From the NCBI GenBank assembly GCA_002778195.1, contig PCDI01000010.1:744001-808000 (forward strand): a stretch of DNA of 64,000 nucleotides, given 5' to 3'. The stretch comes from Raffaelea ambrosiae. Its lineage: Eukaryota > Ascomycota > Sordariomycetes > Ophiostomatales > Ophiostomataceae. Below, in pieces: positions 11,761-23,995 of the stretch; positions within the stretch are counted from its first letter, which is position 1; every line of letters starts with the position of its first letter. The notes under the pieces were generated by a model. It did no database searches. It had not been told where the DNA came from and was given only the letters and a program-made list of their open reading frames with translations. Position numbers and translations under genes: made by a program.

Positions 11761-12738
11761 TTCCCCCCTTTGTACTGACACATCTCCCCTTCTGTCCCAG
11801 GGCGCTTCTGTCCAGGAACAGCTCGTCGAGGCCTGCCGTCGCAACAACACCGAACTTCTCGCCGAGGTCCTCGCCGGCCGCTCCGAGGACGACGCCGCCC
11901 GCCTGCTCAACGAGACCACCACCGTCCTCGGAAACCACCTCTACCACGAGGCCGCCTCGCAGGGAAACTGTACGTTCTTGTCCGCTGCTTTCTTGTCCTG
12001 GTTTCGCTCGACCTCAGCATTCTTGCCTTCACACCAGTCTCGTCCATGTCCGCTCCTGTGCTTGCTCTTGAGTTGCCCTTACTACGCCTGTGTTTACCCT
12101 CCCTTTCTCCTCGCTTTGCTCGCACTCTCCTTCTTCCCTTCTGTTCTCGTTCCGCTCCTTCTCTCTACCTTTCTGTCCTTGCTTCGCTCGCATATCCGCT
12201 CCCGATCCCCTCCGGTCCCTCGTCTGCTCGCCGCGCTCGTGTGCTTACTCTCTTCGCTCTAGATGAAATCATCGATATGCTCCTCGACCAGCCCGGCTTC
12301 GAGTGCGATCCCATCAGCCCCCGCGACAAAGACACCCCGCTCCACACCGTCGTTCGCTGGTCCAATTCCGAACCCGCCGCCCAGCAGCCCTTTGTCCGCG
12401 CCCTCGTCGAGATGATGCTCGAGGCCGGCTCCAACCCGCGGCTCAAGAACAAGGCTGGCCTGACCGCCGCCCAGCTCGTCGACCCACGCTACCCGGAACT
12501 GCGGCAGCTCATCCAGAAGCACGAGTACTTGATGCTGAACGCGGGCGATTTCGTCGACGAGAACGACGTGTCCGGACCAGGAGGGAAGAAAGATCAGAAA
12601 AACAGCAGTAGTTACAGCAACAGCAAGCAACCCGTGCAGGAACCAGACGATGACGATGACGACGATGATGCCGAGTTTAGCGGCAGTGACGAGGATGAGC
12701 GGGCAGAGTGGGAGCGGAGGCGGCGAGGGAAGAGGTGA
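11657..12738 (+). CDS. Small ankyrin-repeat protein with acidic tail
   Basis: Exons 11657-11683, 11801-11969 and 12263-12738; introns 117 and 293 nt; 223 aa. Codon joins are clean: the second junction makes GNYEIIDMLLDQPGFE, a typical ankyrin helix. Repeats span roughly residues 10-165 (TPLHTVV, VEMMLEAGSNPRLKNKAGLTAAQL). They are followed by a helix with YPELRQLIQKHEY, a linker, a run of eight Asp, and a basic end. Length and layout resemble the single-copy yeast ankyrin protein YCR051W (about 220 aa), whose molecular role is not settled. The first exon codes only nine residues, so the start depends on recognising the 117-nt intron, which contains a (TC)n microsatellite. The likely role is a cytosolic or nuclear protein-interaction module. 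Confidence 0.85.
11725..11757. repeat. (TC)n microsatellite in first intron of the ankyrin gene
   Basis: About 16 uninterrupted TC units sit between the donor at 11684 and the acceptor at 11800, adding to the pyrimidine tract of the intron. Confidence 0.95.
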
Positions 12739-13838
12739 AAGGGGGGGGGGCGGACATCGACGAGCGAAGTGAGGACCGGAAAGGCAGTCATAAGCGAAAG
12801 GGTAGAAAATTTCTCGTGTGTTTTTTTTTTTGTTCCATATGGCATAGAGATGCAAGGAAATTAAAATCTAGCTTTGTTTTGTTGTATAAACCGTTTCCAT
12901 ATTGTTGGTTGGTTAATTAGTAGTCCGTTCGACGCATAATTTCTCTCGGGAACACCCCGAAACCCAATATGTCACTTCGTGGCAGGGAAACTTGCTTGTT
13001 GTTATAGATGTATGTTTTGTGTCTTGTGCAGCTAGTCAACTGTCAGTGGCGACGACGTTCTCCTGCTTAGACTAAACTAGATAGGATAACAGGAGCCTGC
13101 TCCTTGGGACGCAATAACACGACACAGACCAACATTGAGGTTAACCCTTCTGAGAAGAATCTATCCATAGAACAACAAGCTCAACATCAAAGACAATTGT
13201 GGGGGAAACACTCTCCACAGACACCGCTAACACATCCACATACACTCACATGCACTCATATGCACTCGCATGCACTCGCATGCACGCATATGCACTCACA
13301 TTCACACACTCCTGTTGCCAATTCAAACAAGATGGAACTGAATAGATGTTAAGTATAAATAGGGGAAAAAGGTAAAGGGGAAGAAAGCAAAACAACCCAT
13401 AAGCCATTTTATCTCTTTGTATTTGGTTTCGTTTCGTGACAAAGTAGTTTTGGTTTTCTTTAAAAAAAAAGTTCATGGCAAATATGAAAGGGCAATATGG
13501 AAGAGAGAAGACATCGAAATAATATCAGGAGACCAGGCTATGCATATCGTTCCTTCCTGGTTTGCGTGGTTTTCCTCCATGTGCCTCCATTTTTTATTGT
13601 AGATTTTCTGTGTAGATTTTTTTCATTTTTTTTTGTCGTTACTCTTTTTTGTGACGTAAGATTATACCACGCTCCCTGCTGTACGCCATGCACAGGCATA
13701 TCATGCCTCGGGTAAAAAGGTATCACAAGAAATAAAAACAAAATAGGAGAAGGAGTCGAAGAAAGGGGTAATAAGGTAGCACAATCGTAGAAAGGTGAGG
13801 GAAAATAGGGGTCACGGGCCAGGTGATTGGCAGTTGGA
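12739..13838. other. Convergent intergenic region
   Basis: These 1,100 bases lie between the 3' ends of the ankyrin and Hsp70-like genes. They hold both terminators, a 10-bp minisatellite at 13241-13300 and AT-rich runs at 13440-13640. No gene seen. Confidence 0.5.
13241..13300. repeat. 10-bp minisatellite
   Basis: Six tandem copies of a unit near TGCACTCACA / TGCACTCGCA lie in the convergent intergenic region. The copies differ at two or three positions, so the array is not recent. Confidence 0.9.
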
Positions 13839-16107
13839 TCACCGGAAACGGGCACGGCAGCGGCCCATAACCTCGCCCTGGCAAACCAGCTCGGCGCTGA
13901 ACTCGGAGCCATCCAGTGTCAGGTAAATGTCAAAGTACACCCGGTAGAATGTGCCCTGCGGCGTGTCCATGCGTTCAAAGTCCTTCTCAAGGTTCTTGCG
14001 CGACAGATCCGAGGTGAGCGTGACGACTTCCTTGATTCCTGCAAGGGGTCAGTAAGAACGAAATCGAACAGCAACAAAGGGAAGTATCTATGTAACTTAC
14101 TTGGATCCTTGGTGTATTCTGGGCAGACATCTTCGTCACAGGCGTAGAGGATATCCTCGTACATGAGGGTGGCACCTGGAGCGACCTGGCGGAAGAAGGA
14201 GACCTTGACAGGCTCGCCAATCTTGACTTTTTGGCCCTTCTGCACAAAGATCTGGCGGGTGAACTTGCAGCGGTCCTTGCCGTCGAGCGAGGGCACACGG
14301 TACGCCTCGGGGTGGTAGCCCTCCTTGAATGGCTGGAGTGTAGCCATGAGGTAGTGGCGACGGGCGACACGATGGGTGATGATACGCTCAGTGATACCGG
14401 CCGTGACGGCACCCTTGACAATGGCGGCGACGGAGTCCATGGGCCGGACCACCTTTGACTGGAACTGGGGCGGCACGTGGAGCTTGATCTGCTGGAAGAG
14501 GAACTCGGAGGCACCAAAACCACCGACAACCAGAATGTTCTGGAGGGTGCGGTTCTGGGCCTGAATGGCGATAATCTGGTTGCGGACAAGCTCGAGAATA
14601 CGGTTGACGACGGGCTCGAAGCACTGCAGGATCTCCTCGTTGGTGAAGGTCATGTAGCCCTCCTCGATGCCGGCCTCGGGGAACTCGGCCTCGATACCGA
14701 CATCCACAGCCCACTTCTGGCCGTTGTTGCGGAAGTCGGCCTTGATGCGGTTCTCAAAGTCCATGATGCACTTGGCGTACACACGGCCAGCCATCTTGGA
14801 GCCGTCAGGCAGCTTCATCTTGCGGATCTTGGTGCGCAGAATGTTGCTGAAGTTGCGGTTGAGAGCGGTGGAACCGCACGAGTCACCGGAGCCAGCGGTA
14901 CACTCGGCCACCGTGAAAGGGTTCTCATCCTCGACTTCGTAGGCAATCAGATCGACGGTGCCTCCGCCGCAATCGACAATGAGCAGGGCGTCGTGGACCT
15001 TGAGATTGAGCAGACCGGCCTTGGAGCAGAAGAGGGCAGCAGCCTCGGGCTCGGAGACCAGAGTCAGGCGGTTGTCGTTCTCGTCACGCAGGAAGCCGGC
15101 CTGGATGGCCGCGGCACGGGTGGCCGCCTTGCCGGCATCGTTCCAGATGGCAGGCACGGTCAGGTAGTAGCGGATGTTGCGCTCTTCGCGGTTGAAGACC
15201 TCGCCGAGGGTCTTCTGAAGGGCGGCGCGCATAGCCTGGCGCAGCTTGAAGAGGTAGTCGGCAGCGACATCGATCTCAGACTTTCCTGGCGGCAGAGGCG
15301 GCAGGTTGATGGGGTCAATGTAGGTGTTGCCAGAAAGCATCAGCTGCAGCTTGAACCACTCGACCTTCTGGACGCCAGCCTTGGGGTAGCCAGTCGGGGC
15401 CAGAGCATCGGCAATATCCGGGCCCCAGCCAACGACCTTCTGGTACTGGTCGTAGTACAGGACCGTCGGAATCTGATGTGAAGGGCCATTGTGTCAGCAT
15501 TGGTCTGATTTTGGGGTCAACGATCTTCTATCTGGACTTGCCTTCTGCTTCGTGTACGAACCGGCACCAGGCCACTCAGTGATGATGTCCTCCTTGGCCT
15601 CGTTGTTGGTAGCAAAGGCGAAGGCGACACCCGAGAAGGTAGTGCCCTGTGTGGATGGTTAGCTAGGCAGGCCTTTTTATTTCCAAGTTTGAAACCCATG
15701 GGATAGAAACAGAGAAGAGGACGTACAAAGTCAATGCCAACAATCAGCTGAGCCTTACTCCGGCTGTTGCCTTCGACTTCAGCAGCAGGGCGGCCGTAGG
15801 CAGCCACGTTTTGTGGGGCAGGCGGTGCCTGGCCATAGGGAGCGCCGGCACCATAGCCGGGAGGACCGCCACCCATCGGTGGCGGAGCGCCGGGCATCTG
15901 CATCGGGGGAGGGTATCCAGAGACGGGAGCACCGGTGTTGATAGGAGGAGGACCGCCGACCATCTGGGACGGGGGAGCGCGACCCTGGGGGCTGTTGCGG
16001 CCGAGTGGAGCGGGACCGCCGGGCTGGTAGCCGGGTGTGTAGCTGGGGGGACGAGCTCCGGCGCCGGCCGGGAGGTTGTGGTTCATCGCTAGGGGGTCCT
16101 GCTGAAG

Positions 16108-16149
<42 letters not shown>

Positions 16150-16638
16150 GAAAGACGGCTGCGGCTGCGAGGACGGCGGCGTGGGCTGCTGGATGCCGAG
16201 AGCAGTGCTAAAGGACTGCTGTGGTTGTAGTTGTTGCGGCTGCTGCGGTGGAACAACGGCGATTTGAGGAGCAGAGGTTGGAGGAGCGAACGAGCCGGCC
16301 TGGGTGGGTACCACAGAGGGAGGATTCGAGGGCGCAACGGCAGGCGGCGATGCGGAGGACGGAGGCAGCGGCGGGAGCTGGCCCTGGAGCTGCTGCTGGC
16401 CGGGCAGAGGAGGCTGCTGGATTTGCTGCAGGTGCTGATGCTGCGGTTGCTGTTGCTGTTGTGGTGTCTGGGAGTTGGGAGGCGGCGTGGGATGGGGAGA
16501 AGGGAATTGCTGGGGGATCTGGGGAGGAGGGGTGTTGGAGACGTAAGTAGGTTGAGCCGGCAGGGGGCCTTGGATGCTGGCGGAGGATTTGCGCTTGCCG
16601 AAACCAAAGGCTTTCAGTCGAGAGTTCAGCGAACTCAT
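13839..16638 (-). CDS. HSPA12-like Hsp70 ATPase with long Pro/Gln-rich N-terminus
   Basis: Exons 16638-15727, 15646-15542, 15472-14101 and 14038-13839; introns of 80, 69 and 62 nt; 862 aa. The N-terminal 300 residues are Pro/Gln-rich and presumably disordered, with a polyGln block. The first intron splits the phosphate-1 loop exactly: IVGIDF | GTTFSGVAF. Further Hsp70/actin-fold motifs are LLIVDCGGGTVDLIAY (phosphate 2) and NILVVGGFGASEFLF (adenosine). There is no canonical Hsp70 substrate-binding domain or EEVD tail. This matches the HSPA12-type, actin-like ATPase proteins that are numerous in filamentous fungi. The second intron uses a GC donor (GCAAGT). Expected location is the cytosol. 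Clients are unknown, and many fungal copies are linked only loosely to chaperone function. The start is the first in-frame ATG. Confidence 0.88.
16104..16148. repeat. CTG/CAG repeat encoding polyGln in the Hsp70-like protein
   Basis: About 13 CTG triplets on the plus strand, read as CAG on the coding strand, form a polyGln run in the disordered N-terminal region. Confidence 0.9.
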
Positions 16639-16948
16639 AAGGAACAGCGAACGGGGGGGGAGGAGAGGAAAAGAAGAGGAAGGGAGAAGAGAAGAAAGAA
16701 GAGGAGGAGAGAGGGGGGGAGAAAAGGAAGCGAAGGAGTGAGACGAAAGGGAAGGGGGGGGGGGGGTGTGAGCAGGTGGGAGGAAAGAAATACGGGAACA
16801 CGGCTCAAGGCGAGCCAAGGACTGGGCTGCGAGGGGTGAGTGGGTAGGGCAGAGCGAGGAGAGCAGAGAAAGGCGCAGGCCGAGGGGAGGTGAGAAGGAC
16901 GGCGGGCGAGAGCGAGACCAGGAAGGCGTTAGAGGCGTTAGGAAGCGG

Positions 16949-16985
16949 CAGGAACCCAGAGAACCCAGAGAACCCAGGGAACCCA
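16949..16985. repeat. 10-bp tandem repeat upstream of the Hsp70-like gene
   Basis: Four copies of AGAACCC-type decamers lie in the presumed leader of the minus-strand gene. Confidence 0.8.
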
Positions 16986-18462
16986 ACGAAGCGTTGTGAC
17001 GGGCGGGCTGGGCGAGTCAGCTCGTCGGAACGGACACGGCAGCGAGAAGGGGCAGCAAGGAGTGGAGAGAAGGGGCAGTAGGAAACGGTGAAGAAAAAGG
17101 GAGGCTTTTTTCGAGCGCGGGCGAGCGAGAGTCGACCTTTTTTTTTGGGCGGTGCGGCTGGGACGACGGCGCGCGTCGGGGTGGATGTGTCTGCTTGGTG
17201 TCTGGCTTGTTTTCGGCCTGTTTTTGTGTGTTGTCGAACTGCTTGTTGGTTGTTTTGGCTGGCTGTTGTTTTTGGCGTCGAAGGATGCCCGATGCTAGTC
17301 CAGAGCGAGACCAGACGGGCAGGAGCAGGGCAGAGCGGAAGGATCGAAGGGCAGCGCAGGACACACAGCGAGAGCGACACAGAAAGAGGCGTCAGACAGG
17401 AGGGGCCGTTGGCGTTCGCTGGCGGGGTTGGGGCCGGGGTGGGCTGTCAGCATGGACCCTCCAAAACGGTCCACTGCTGCGCGCGAATTGCAGGTCAGGT
17501 AAGGCTGAGCGCAGAGCCGCCGGCCGTCTGGTCGCAGGGGCGAGGAAGCGCACAGAATGGCAGGCCCCGCTGATGAAACCTCGCAAGGGACTCCTTTGCC
17601 TCTGGACGGATCATTCGTTTTGACGTCTGCCTCTGGCGCAATCCAGAGAAAACCACAGAAAACCACAGAAAACCAGGGGGAAAAGGCGAGTCGGGAAATT
17701 AAAATCACGGGACTCGGACGTTGCGTTGTCCTACCATACGAAGTGAGATACAGGGCAACTAGTTATTATCTAATATCTCACTGCCCAGTCTGAAAAGAGC
17801 TGCTCGACAAGGACAACAGAAACGGCAGGGGCACCCGGCTAGCTCAGCAGCTGGGCGTGCGTGTATGAGCGGTATTTGTCTGCCTACATTCTGACCTTTC
17901 CCTTGCTTTTTTCCCCCTTTCCTGCCTTTGTCGTTGGCTGCATGCTGATGTCGTCTCTGTCTGCTCTGTCCCGTTCTGTTCCTGTCTTGAAACGCTTCTC
18001 GATACGGTCTAAATTTGGCCTCCGTTTCGACGCACGCTAACGCCTCAGCCGCATTTCTTCTCCCGTCCATATTTCGATTACGAGGGCCTGGGCCAACACG
18101 CACGCACTGGCCTGTCCATACGCAGGGCGCCCCGTCTGCGCTAAGAACTGTAGGACTTTTGCTGGTGGGACCCTAGGACTTTGCTGGGCAACTGGTCCTG
18201 CCTTGGACTACCATAATAGTATTACTGGGTCGCAGCCCCTCTTGCCCACACGGGGGTCACCGTTTCTAGGATCAGCCTCCACCGTTCTGGCCTATCCTCG
18301 ATGACCTGCAGCACGAATCCACGAATCCGGCCAACACGAGCCAAAACAATACAAACTGAAAGAGAAACAACAAGGGTAAGAGAGAGGGGACTTGCATGCG
18401 GACCTCTCCCTTGATTTGTGCCCATGCAATCACTCCCCATGCTCGCGTGTCCTCATGTGTTC

Positions 18463-18512
18463 CCATTTTCCATTTCCATTTCCAATTCCGTTTCCATTGC
18501 CATTTCCATCTC
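18463..18512. repeat. Degenerate CCATTT hexamer array
   Basis: About eight imperfect copies of TTTCCA/CCATTT occur in intergenic DNA. The drift between copies suggests an old microsatellite. Confidence 0.8.
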
Positions 18513-21462
18513 CATTTCGTCTACTCGTACAAGCCGCTCTGCAAACCTGTGTCCCATTTGGCTCAGCCACGATATTCTGCCTTCGCAAGGGGATCATCGT
18601 CCCAGCTCCTTCTGCTGCTCAGCCTCGATCTGCAAGCTTCCAGTCCGGAGGATGTTTCCAATGCATTGCAACTCTGCAGAACACCGCAATTGGCCGGTGT
18701 GGTGATCCCGCCCCCCCTCTGTTTCATCGGTCGGGCTCTTGTTCCCCGGCGGTCGCCGTGGCTCGGGGCCAACATCGAGGCTCTGAGTGGATTAGATTAC
18801 TCCGTGTTAGGTCAAGACAAACACCCAACCTACATAGTACATCTCCTGTCTCAGAACACGTGTCGTGTCATGGGATTATTCTCTGGTATTTATTATGCAC
18901 GGTAACCAACTACCATAGTATGAGTACTCCTTTGCCCATCTACCTGGTACTCTCTGGGCGCGCAATTTAAGATTAAATATCTTGCATGCCCGTTCCTCAC
19001 AGGATGAAGCCATGACGTGGTGTCCATCCAATCCATACATCAAACCTGTCACTTCCTACAGCGATACCAGCGGCTGGTCCCGCCCATATCTCGGGGGATT
19101 CTCCAGATTTTGGGTCTGTCGTGGCCTCTCATGATCGTGCTACTATGTATGTCATGTGGGTGGTGCACAGAGCATCTCCCCGCGAAACGAAACCGTCGAA
19201 ACGTCATTTTAATTTATCCGTGGAGTCGACATGGGGGTTCTTCGCTCAACTGCCGCCGGAGGTGGTAGTAGAAGCTTTTTTTCCGTCATTTCTTTTTTTC
19301 CCCTGTTCCATCTTCCCGTTCCATTTCCCAGGCCATTTCCTGGTCCATTTGTAGGGAAAAGGGGTCGGCACGCTGTTTTCCGGGATGGCTGATCCCACGA
19401 TACACGGAATGCGTAGCAATACATCGTAGTTAACTGCCACCGACCCTGCCAACCCTGCTATGCTTTCATCCATTGAAGGTCAGTAGGGCCATACTGCACC
19501 TTCCGCTTCGGTCGGCAACGATCACGGGGTCCATCGCCGGTGGTCTTTCCTTTTCCGCTCCGATCGCCCTATCGCTCTGTTGGGTCCGCTGCTCTGTCGC
19601 TCTTTCCTTTTATCTCGTCCCAGCTGCCTCGCGCCCACTTTTCGCCCTTGATGTCAATTTGGCCGCTCTTTTTGTCTTTCCCATCTTCTCATCTCGCCCA
19701 TTGAATGCATTCTTGGTGCATCACGGCATCGATCCCCATCCGCCGTCCGTCCCCATCACCTACTGAGTGCGAAAACGTACCAGCTGCCCAACCTTTTCTG
19801 CTGCCCCGCCATCGGCGCTGACCTCTTTTCTGTGCCAATTCTTGTTTTTAATCTCTCACGATAAGAGACGATCCCCAACAAGAACCCGTCGCATCGTCCT
19901 GTCTCTTGTCTTCTGTCTGCTTCTGTTTGATACGACATTCGTCTTCATTAATATTTAATTCCCACTGCCGCTGTTTCCTCGCCGCTTCTTCGGCGCTTCT
20001 TCCTTTCCCGTCGCTCCCGTCCACTCTTGGCCCCGGAATATCACCGGCTCGGGCTGGTTCTCGCGTTGTCTTTCACTTTTCCCTCGTTTGGCGACCCACC
20101 ATCACGGCCACATCACTCAAATTCTGGCCCAATTGCCACCCACACTTCTTGTCTTTTTACCATTTCTCGGCCACGACGACCATCGCACCCCGACGAGCCT
20201 ACCCGTGACTGAAAAGGCAAGTTGTACCTGCCTGGATGCGAGCACTACGCAAACTGTTTCACGCCATGCATACATGACGACAACGACAACGGCATCAGCA
20301 GAAAGAAGGAGATCTGGCCGCGTTTTTCAACTGCGGCCGGTCCCCACCAGACTCGATTGATGCTGTAGTGTCTCCGTGAATAGCACCGAAAAGCTAACAA
20401 TCTACTCCGCAGACGCCGGGAATCTTGTGTTGAGCGGATTCCAGTCGCCAATCGCGCCTGCTAACAAACAGCCTGCAAACACGAGAGAATGCCCCTATGA
20501 CCCCCCTTATGACCTCATAGTCAGGAAACAACAGCACCGTCTCGCACTGGCCGATAACGCAACAACCAGCCGATTCAATCCCCCCCCCAAGCACTGGGGG
20601 TGAAGGACCACGGACATTTGCCCAACCTGCCGTCACCACAGGAAGGCGCCTGGCGGCGCGCAGGCGGCCCGCATGGCCAGCTGGACCAGCTCGATCAGCC
20701 GCAAGCTGGCAGCTATCAGCAGAGCCTCCAGAACAATACCGATGCCCAGCAAAATGCCCTGCAGAACAGCATTCAGCAAAATGATCTCGTACAGCAAAAT
20801 ACACAGCAATTACCCCTCCAGAAATCCCGCATTTCTGAGTTCCAGTCGGCCCGCAAACTGCATGCCCCAGTGGGCTTCTCCCTGCTCCATGTGGTCTCAC
20901 TCGCCTTTGTTGGCCTAGTTTTGGTACGTGTTGGCCCCTCTTGTCAGCCACATTCTGCTGCTGTATTGGCGTTGTCGCTCCTTCCCCCCCTTCTTGTTGG
21001 TTCGCCGATTCTACGCGACCTTCTCCTTTGTTCCTGGCGCGAGAACCCCGCAAATCCCCAAGTACACGGCTCGCTGTTTTTTCGCTGCGCATGACTTGGG
21101 TCGCTCTTGCCACTTAGTTTCTCCATACATCACTAACCGTGCGGCGACCAACCCGTCTAAGCCGACCGGTCCTCTTCCAAGCCCTCTCTTTTGCTATCTG
21201 GACATTCTTCTATTTCTATCTTTCGCACCTTGCCTTTTTTTTGTCGTGTGCCTCTCTCTCGTTGGCTTCCATCCCCCCTTCTTTCTCGTAACACTCACAT
21301 ATTTACCAGATTCTACAGCTCTTCCTCCGGGACGCTAAACTATCCTATCCTGCCTTCATACAGCCAGCATTTTCACCTCCGGCCAAAGACCCTCGACAGC
21401 TTGCGCCCGTGTGCGACAACCCACCATTTCCCACTGATCCACCTGTGTCCCGCCCGCTCGCA

Positions 21463-23270
21463 ATGGCTCTCGAGGCCCAGACGAAGGCCGTCATGGCCCA
21501 GTTCGAGTACACCGACAAGGACGTCAACATTGGTGTCAAGGAGTTCCTTCGTCAGATGAGTATGGGCAGCTTTTGCAACCTCTCCCCCATTTGCGCAAAC
21601 TTTCTCTCTTTTCCCCTACTAACTCGTCTGCAAAGCGGAGGGTTTGGAGAGCCACGGCAGCAGCCTGAGCCAGATCCCGACCTACGTCACAGGCGTACCA
21701 AATGGAACCGAAAAGGCAAGTCCCACCACGACAGCATTGCATGTCTCTTTCCCGTGAGCAATTGGTTGCCGCATCGCTGGGCCGCCGGGCCAGAATGACA
21801 CTTGCTCCAGATAGCCCCCAAATCGACCGTCGTGCTAACCTGATCTTTCAGGGCCTGTACCTAGCTGTTGACCTGGGCGGCACGAACCTCCGCGTCTGCT
21901 CTGTCCGCCTAAACGGCGACAACACGTTCAACCTCACCTACAGCAAAGCAGCCATTCCCAAGTCCTTGATGGTCGCTAAAACAGCCAAAGAGCTCTTCAG
22001 CTTTATTGCTCAGCGCATTGACGACTTCTTGAAAGAGCACCACTCCGACCATTATGAGCACCACGTGCGTCGCCGCGAAACCATGAGCACCCCCGACGGC
22101 TTCCGCGACGAGTACGTCTTCCGCCTGGGCTTCACCTTCAGCTTCCCTGTTCAGCAAGTCGGCATCAATAAGGGCTTCCTGATCCGCTGGACCAAGGGCT
22201 TCGACATTCCAGATGCTATCGGCAAGGATGTGTGTGCCCTCCTGCAGACCGAGATCGACCTGCTCCACCTTCCCGTGAAGGTAGCCGCTCTCGTCAACGA
22301 CACCGTCGGGACTTTGATGGCACGCTCGTACACATCCCCGGGCAAGACTGGCGCCTTGCTCGGCGCCATTTTCGGAACGGGCACTAATGGTGCTTACATC
22401 GAGAAGCTCAGCAACATCAAAAAGAACCTAGAGGGCGAGTACGACAAGTCAACAGGCGAGATGGTTATCAACACCGAATGGGGCTCCTTTGACAACCAGC
22501 TCAACGTCCTGCCTAATACGTCCTACGATATCCAACTTGACAAGGATAGTGTCAACCCCGGCGTCCAGATGTTCGAGAAACGTGTCTCTGGTATGTTCCT
22601 GGGCGAGATTCTGCGGCTCAGCCTTGTGTCTATGCTCAAGGATGCCAAGATTGCTCTGTTCCGCGACGAAAATTCGAATCATAACGACTGGAAGTCGACC
22701 ACCAACATCCCGAGTCACTCGGGCCTCTTCCAGCAGTGGGGTCTAGACAGCGCCATCATGTCTGTGGCAGCCGTCGATAACTCACCTGATCTGGGTGCGC
22801 TACGCCAGGAGCTCGAGTCGAAGCTGGATGTGTACTCGCCATCTCTGGAAGACGCACAGGCCTTTAAGGAAATAAGTGCGGCCATTGCGCGCCGTGCCGC
22901 ACGCCTGTCCGCCGTAGCACTCGGGGCCGTCATTCTGCAGTCTGGCAACTTGACCAACCCAGCATGGGCCAATGAGCAGATTGACATTGGTGTGGATGGT
23001 AGTCTAGTGGAGCACTACCCGCATTTCCGATCGATGATCTACGAGGCCCTCAAGGTTATTGACGGCATTGGCGAGGCCGGTGCGGAACGGATCCGGATTG
23101 GTATTGCCAAGGACGGCTCCGGGGTCGGTGCAGCTCTCATTGCGCTGGTAGCTGCGGGTATGGAGAAGAAAACAACCGCTAGCGATGCCAGAACCAACCT
23201 GCGTGTTGAGGCTGCTACCAATGGCGCGCACCTGACTGCGGTGGCCGAAGATGACGAAGCCGTCGAATGA
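21463..23270 (+). CDS. glkA: Glucokinase
   Basis: Exons 21463-21559, 21636-21715 and 21852-23270; introns 76 and 136 nt; 531 aa. The enzyme phosphorylates glucose with ATP at the start of glycolysis. Hexokinase-family motifs are LAVDLGGTNLRVCSV (phosphate 1), FTFSFPVQQ, NDTVGTLMA (sugar/connect 1), GAIFGTGTNGAY (phosphate 2), NTEWGSFDN (sugar binding), and a Gly-rich SGVGAALIALVAAGM near the C-terminus. The exon junctions rebuild a conserved glucokinase N-terminus (IPTYVTGVPNGTEK | GLYLAVDLGG). Without the second intron the protein would start with an unrelated sequence. That intron has a GC donor (GCAAGT). The resemblance is to the fungal glucokinase group rather than to hexokinase I/II, judged from the N-terminus; this is a by-eye call. 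It should be cytosolic. Confidence 0.95.
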
Positions 23271-23995
23271 AAGCCACACTGTGAGACCACGAGATCAATT
23301 AGGGACCGTCATTTTTAAGCTCGCCGGCTAGTGCATGGCAAAAGTCGATACGGTGTTTCTCATGGATTGCATACTTTGTTTGTTGTTTTTGTTCCTGGCG
23401 ACACACACATTTTGCATTGATTCAAGGACGAGGGATCCTTATTTTTTGCTTTTATTTTTGGCGACCTATCTTGATGATTTCCTGGGCCCGATTTTGGTTA
23501 CACACACACTTCTTTGCACTGGCGAGTCTTTCGGAAAGTGTTTTTTTTTTTTGCACCAGCCACAACTGTTGCGAGGTGTTTTGTTGTATTTTTTGGCCTA
23601 TATTTTTTTGTATTTGGCCTACTGTCAATATTTTGGATAAGTCACACGAATACCAGTGGGTAATGCATTTATTTATTTTCGATGCCGATGAAATAGGATG
23701 CAACATTGTGAAATCACGATACGCGATCTGTTTTTCCAATTTTGAAGGGGGTTATCGTTCAAAGAATAACTTTGAACCGGGCTACTTCGTTGGTCCACGA
23801 AACGAGCCTAATATCTTTTTATTAATTTTACCTGAGTACTTAACGCCTTGTTCTGTCCCATTTTAGATTTCTACTTTCACACACGATGCTTTTGTTCCTG
23901 GTTCGATCCGGCACCCACATATACTATCACCACTGTGTCTGCTATATATATAATACGCACACACTAACTCGTGCTCTGATTGTTTCGACCCTGCC
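23271..23995. other. Convergent intergenic region
   Basis: These 725 AT-rich bases between glucokinase and the acetyltransferase gene contain T-runs and a TATATATA run at 23943-23950. They should hold both transcription ends. No gene seen. Confidence 0.5.

Larger units (their letters stand above)
16639..21462. other. Long divergent intergenic region, Hsp70-like to glucokinase
   Basis: This is 4.8 kb between two divergent genes. Near the Hsp70-like gene (16640-17600) it is G-rich on the plus strand (the gene's pyrimidine-rich leader) and has a 10-bp repeat at 16949-16985. A roughly 11-bp AAAACCACAG repeat lies at 17647-17677, and CCATTT-type hexamers at 18463-18512. From about 19500 to 21460 it is pyrimidine-rich, compatible with a long glucokinase leader. 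Several ORFs of 100-240 codons exist on either strand, but none shows a recognisable domain. A Gln/Asn-rich stretch at 20690-20835 is the most protein-like. Confidence 0.5.

Noticed and set aside
18396..18905. Plus-strand open frame of 169 codons
   Set aside because: The first third is the CCATTT hexamer array read as codons, and the rest has no family resemblance.
20394..21113. Minus-strand open frame of 239 codons
   Set aside because: No motif. It is antisense to the Gln/Asn-rich stretch and reads through obvious leader sequence.
23893..23920. Second B-box-like GGTTCGATCC on the plus strand
   Set aside because: The flanking bases do not form a T-stem and no A box precedes it.
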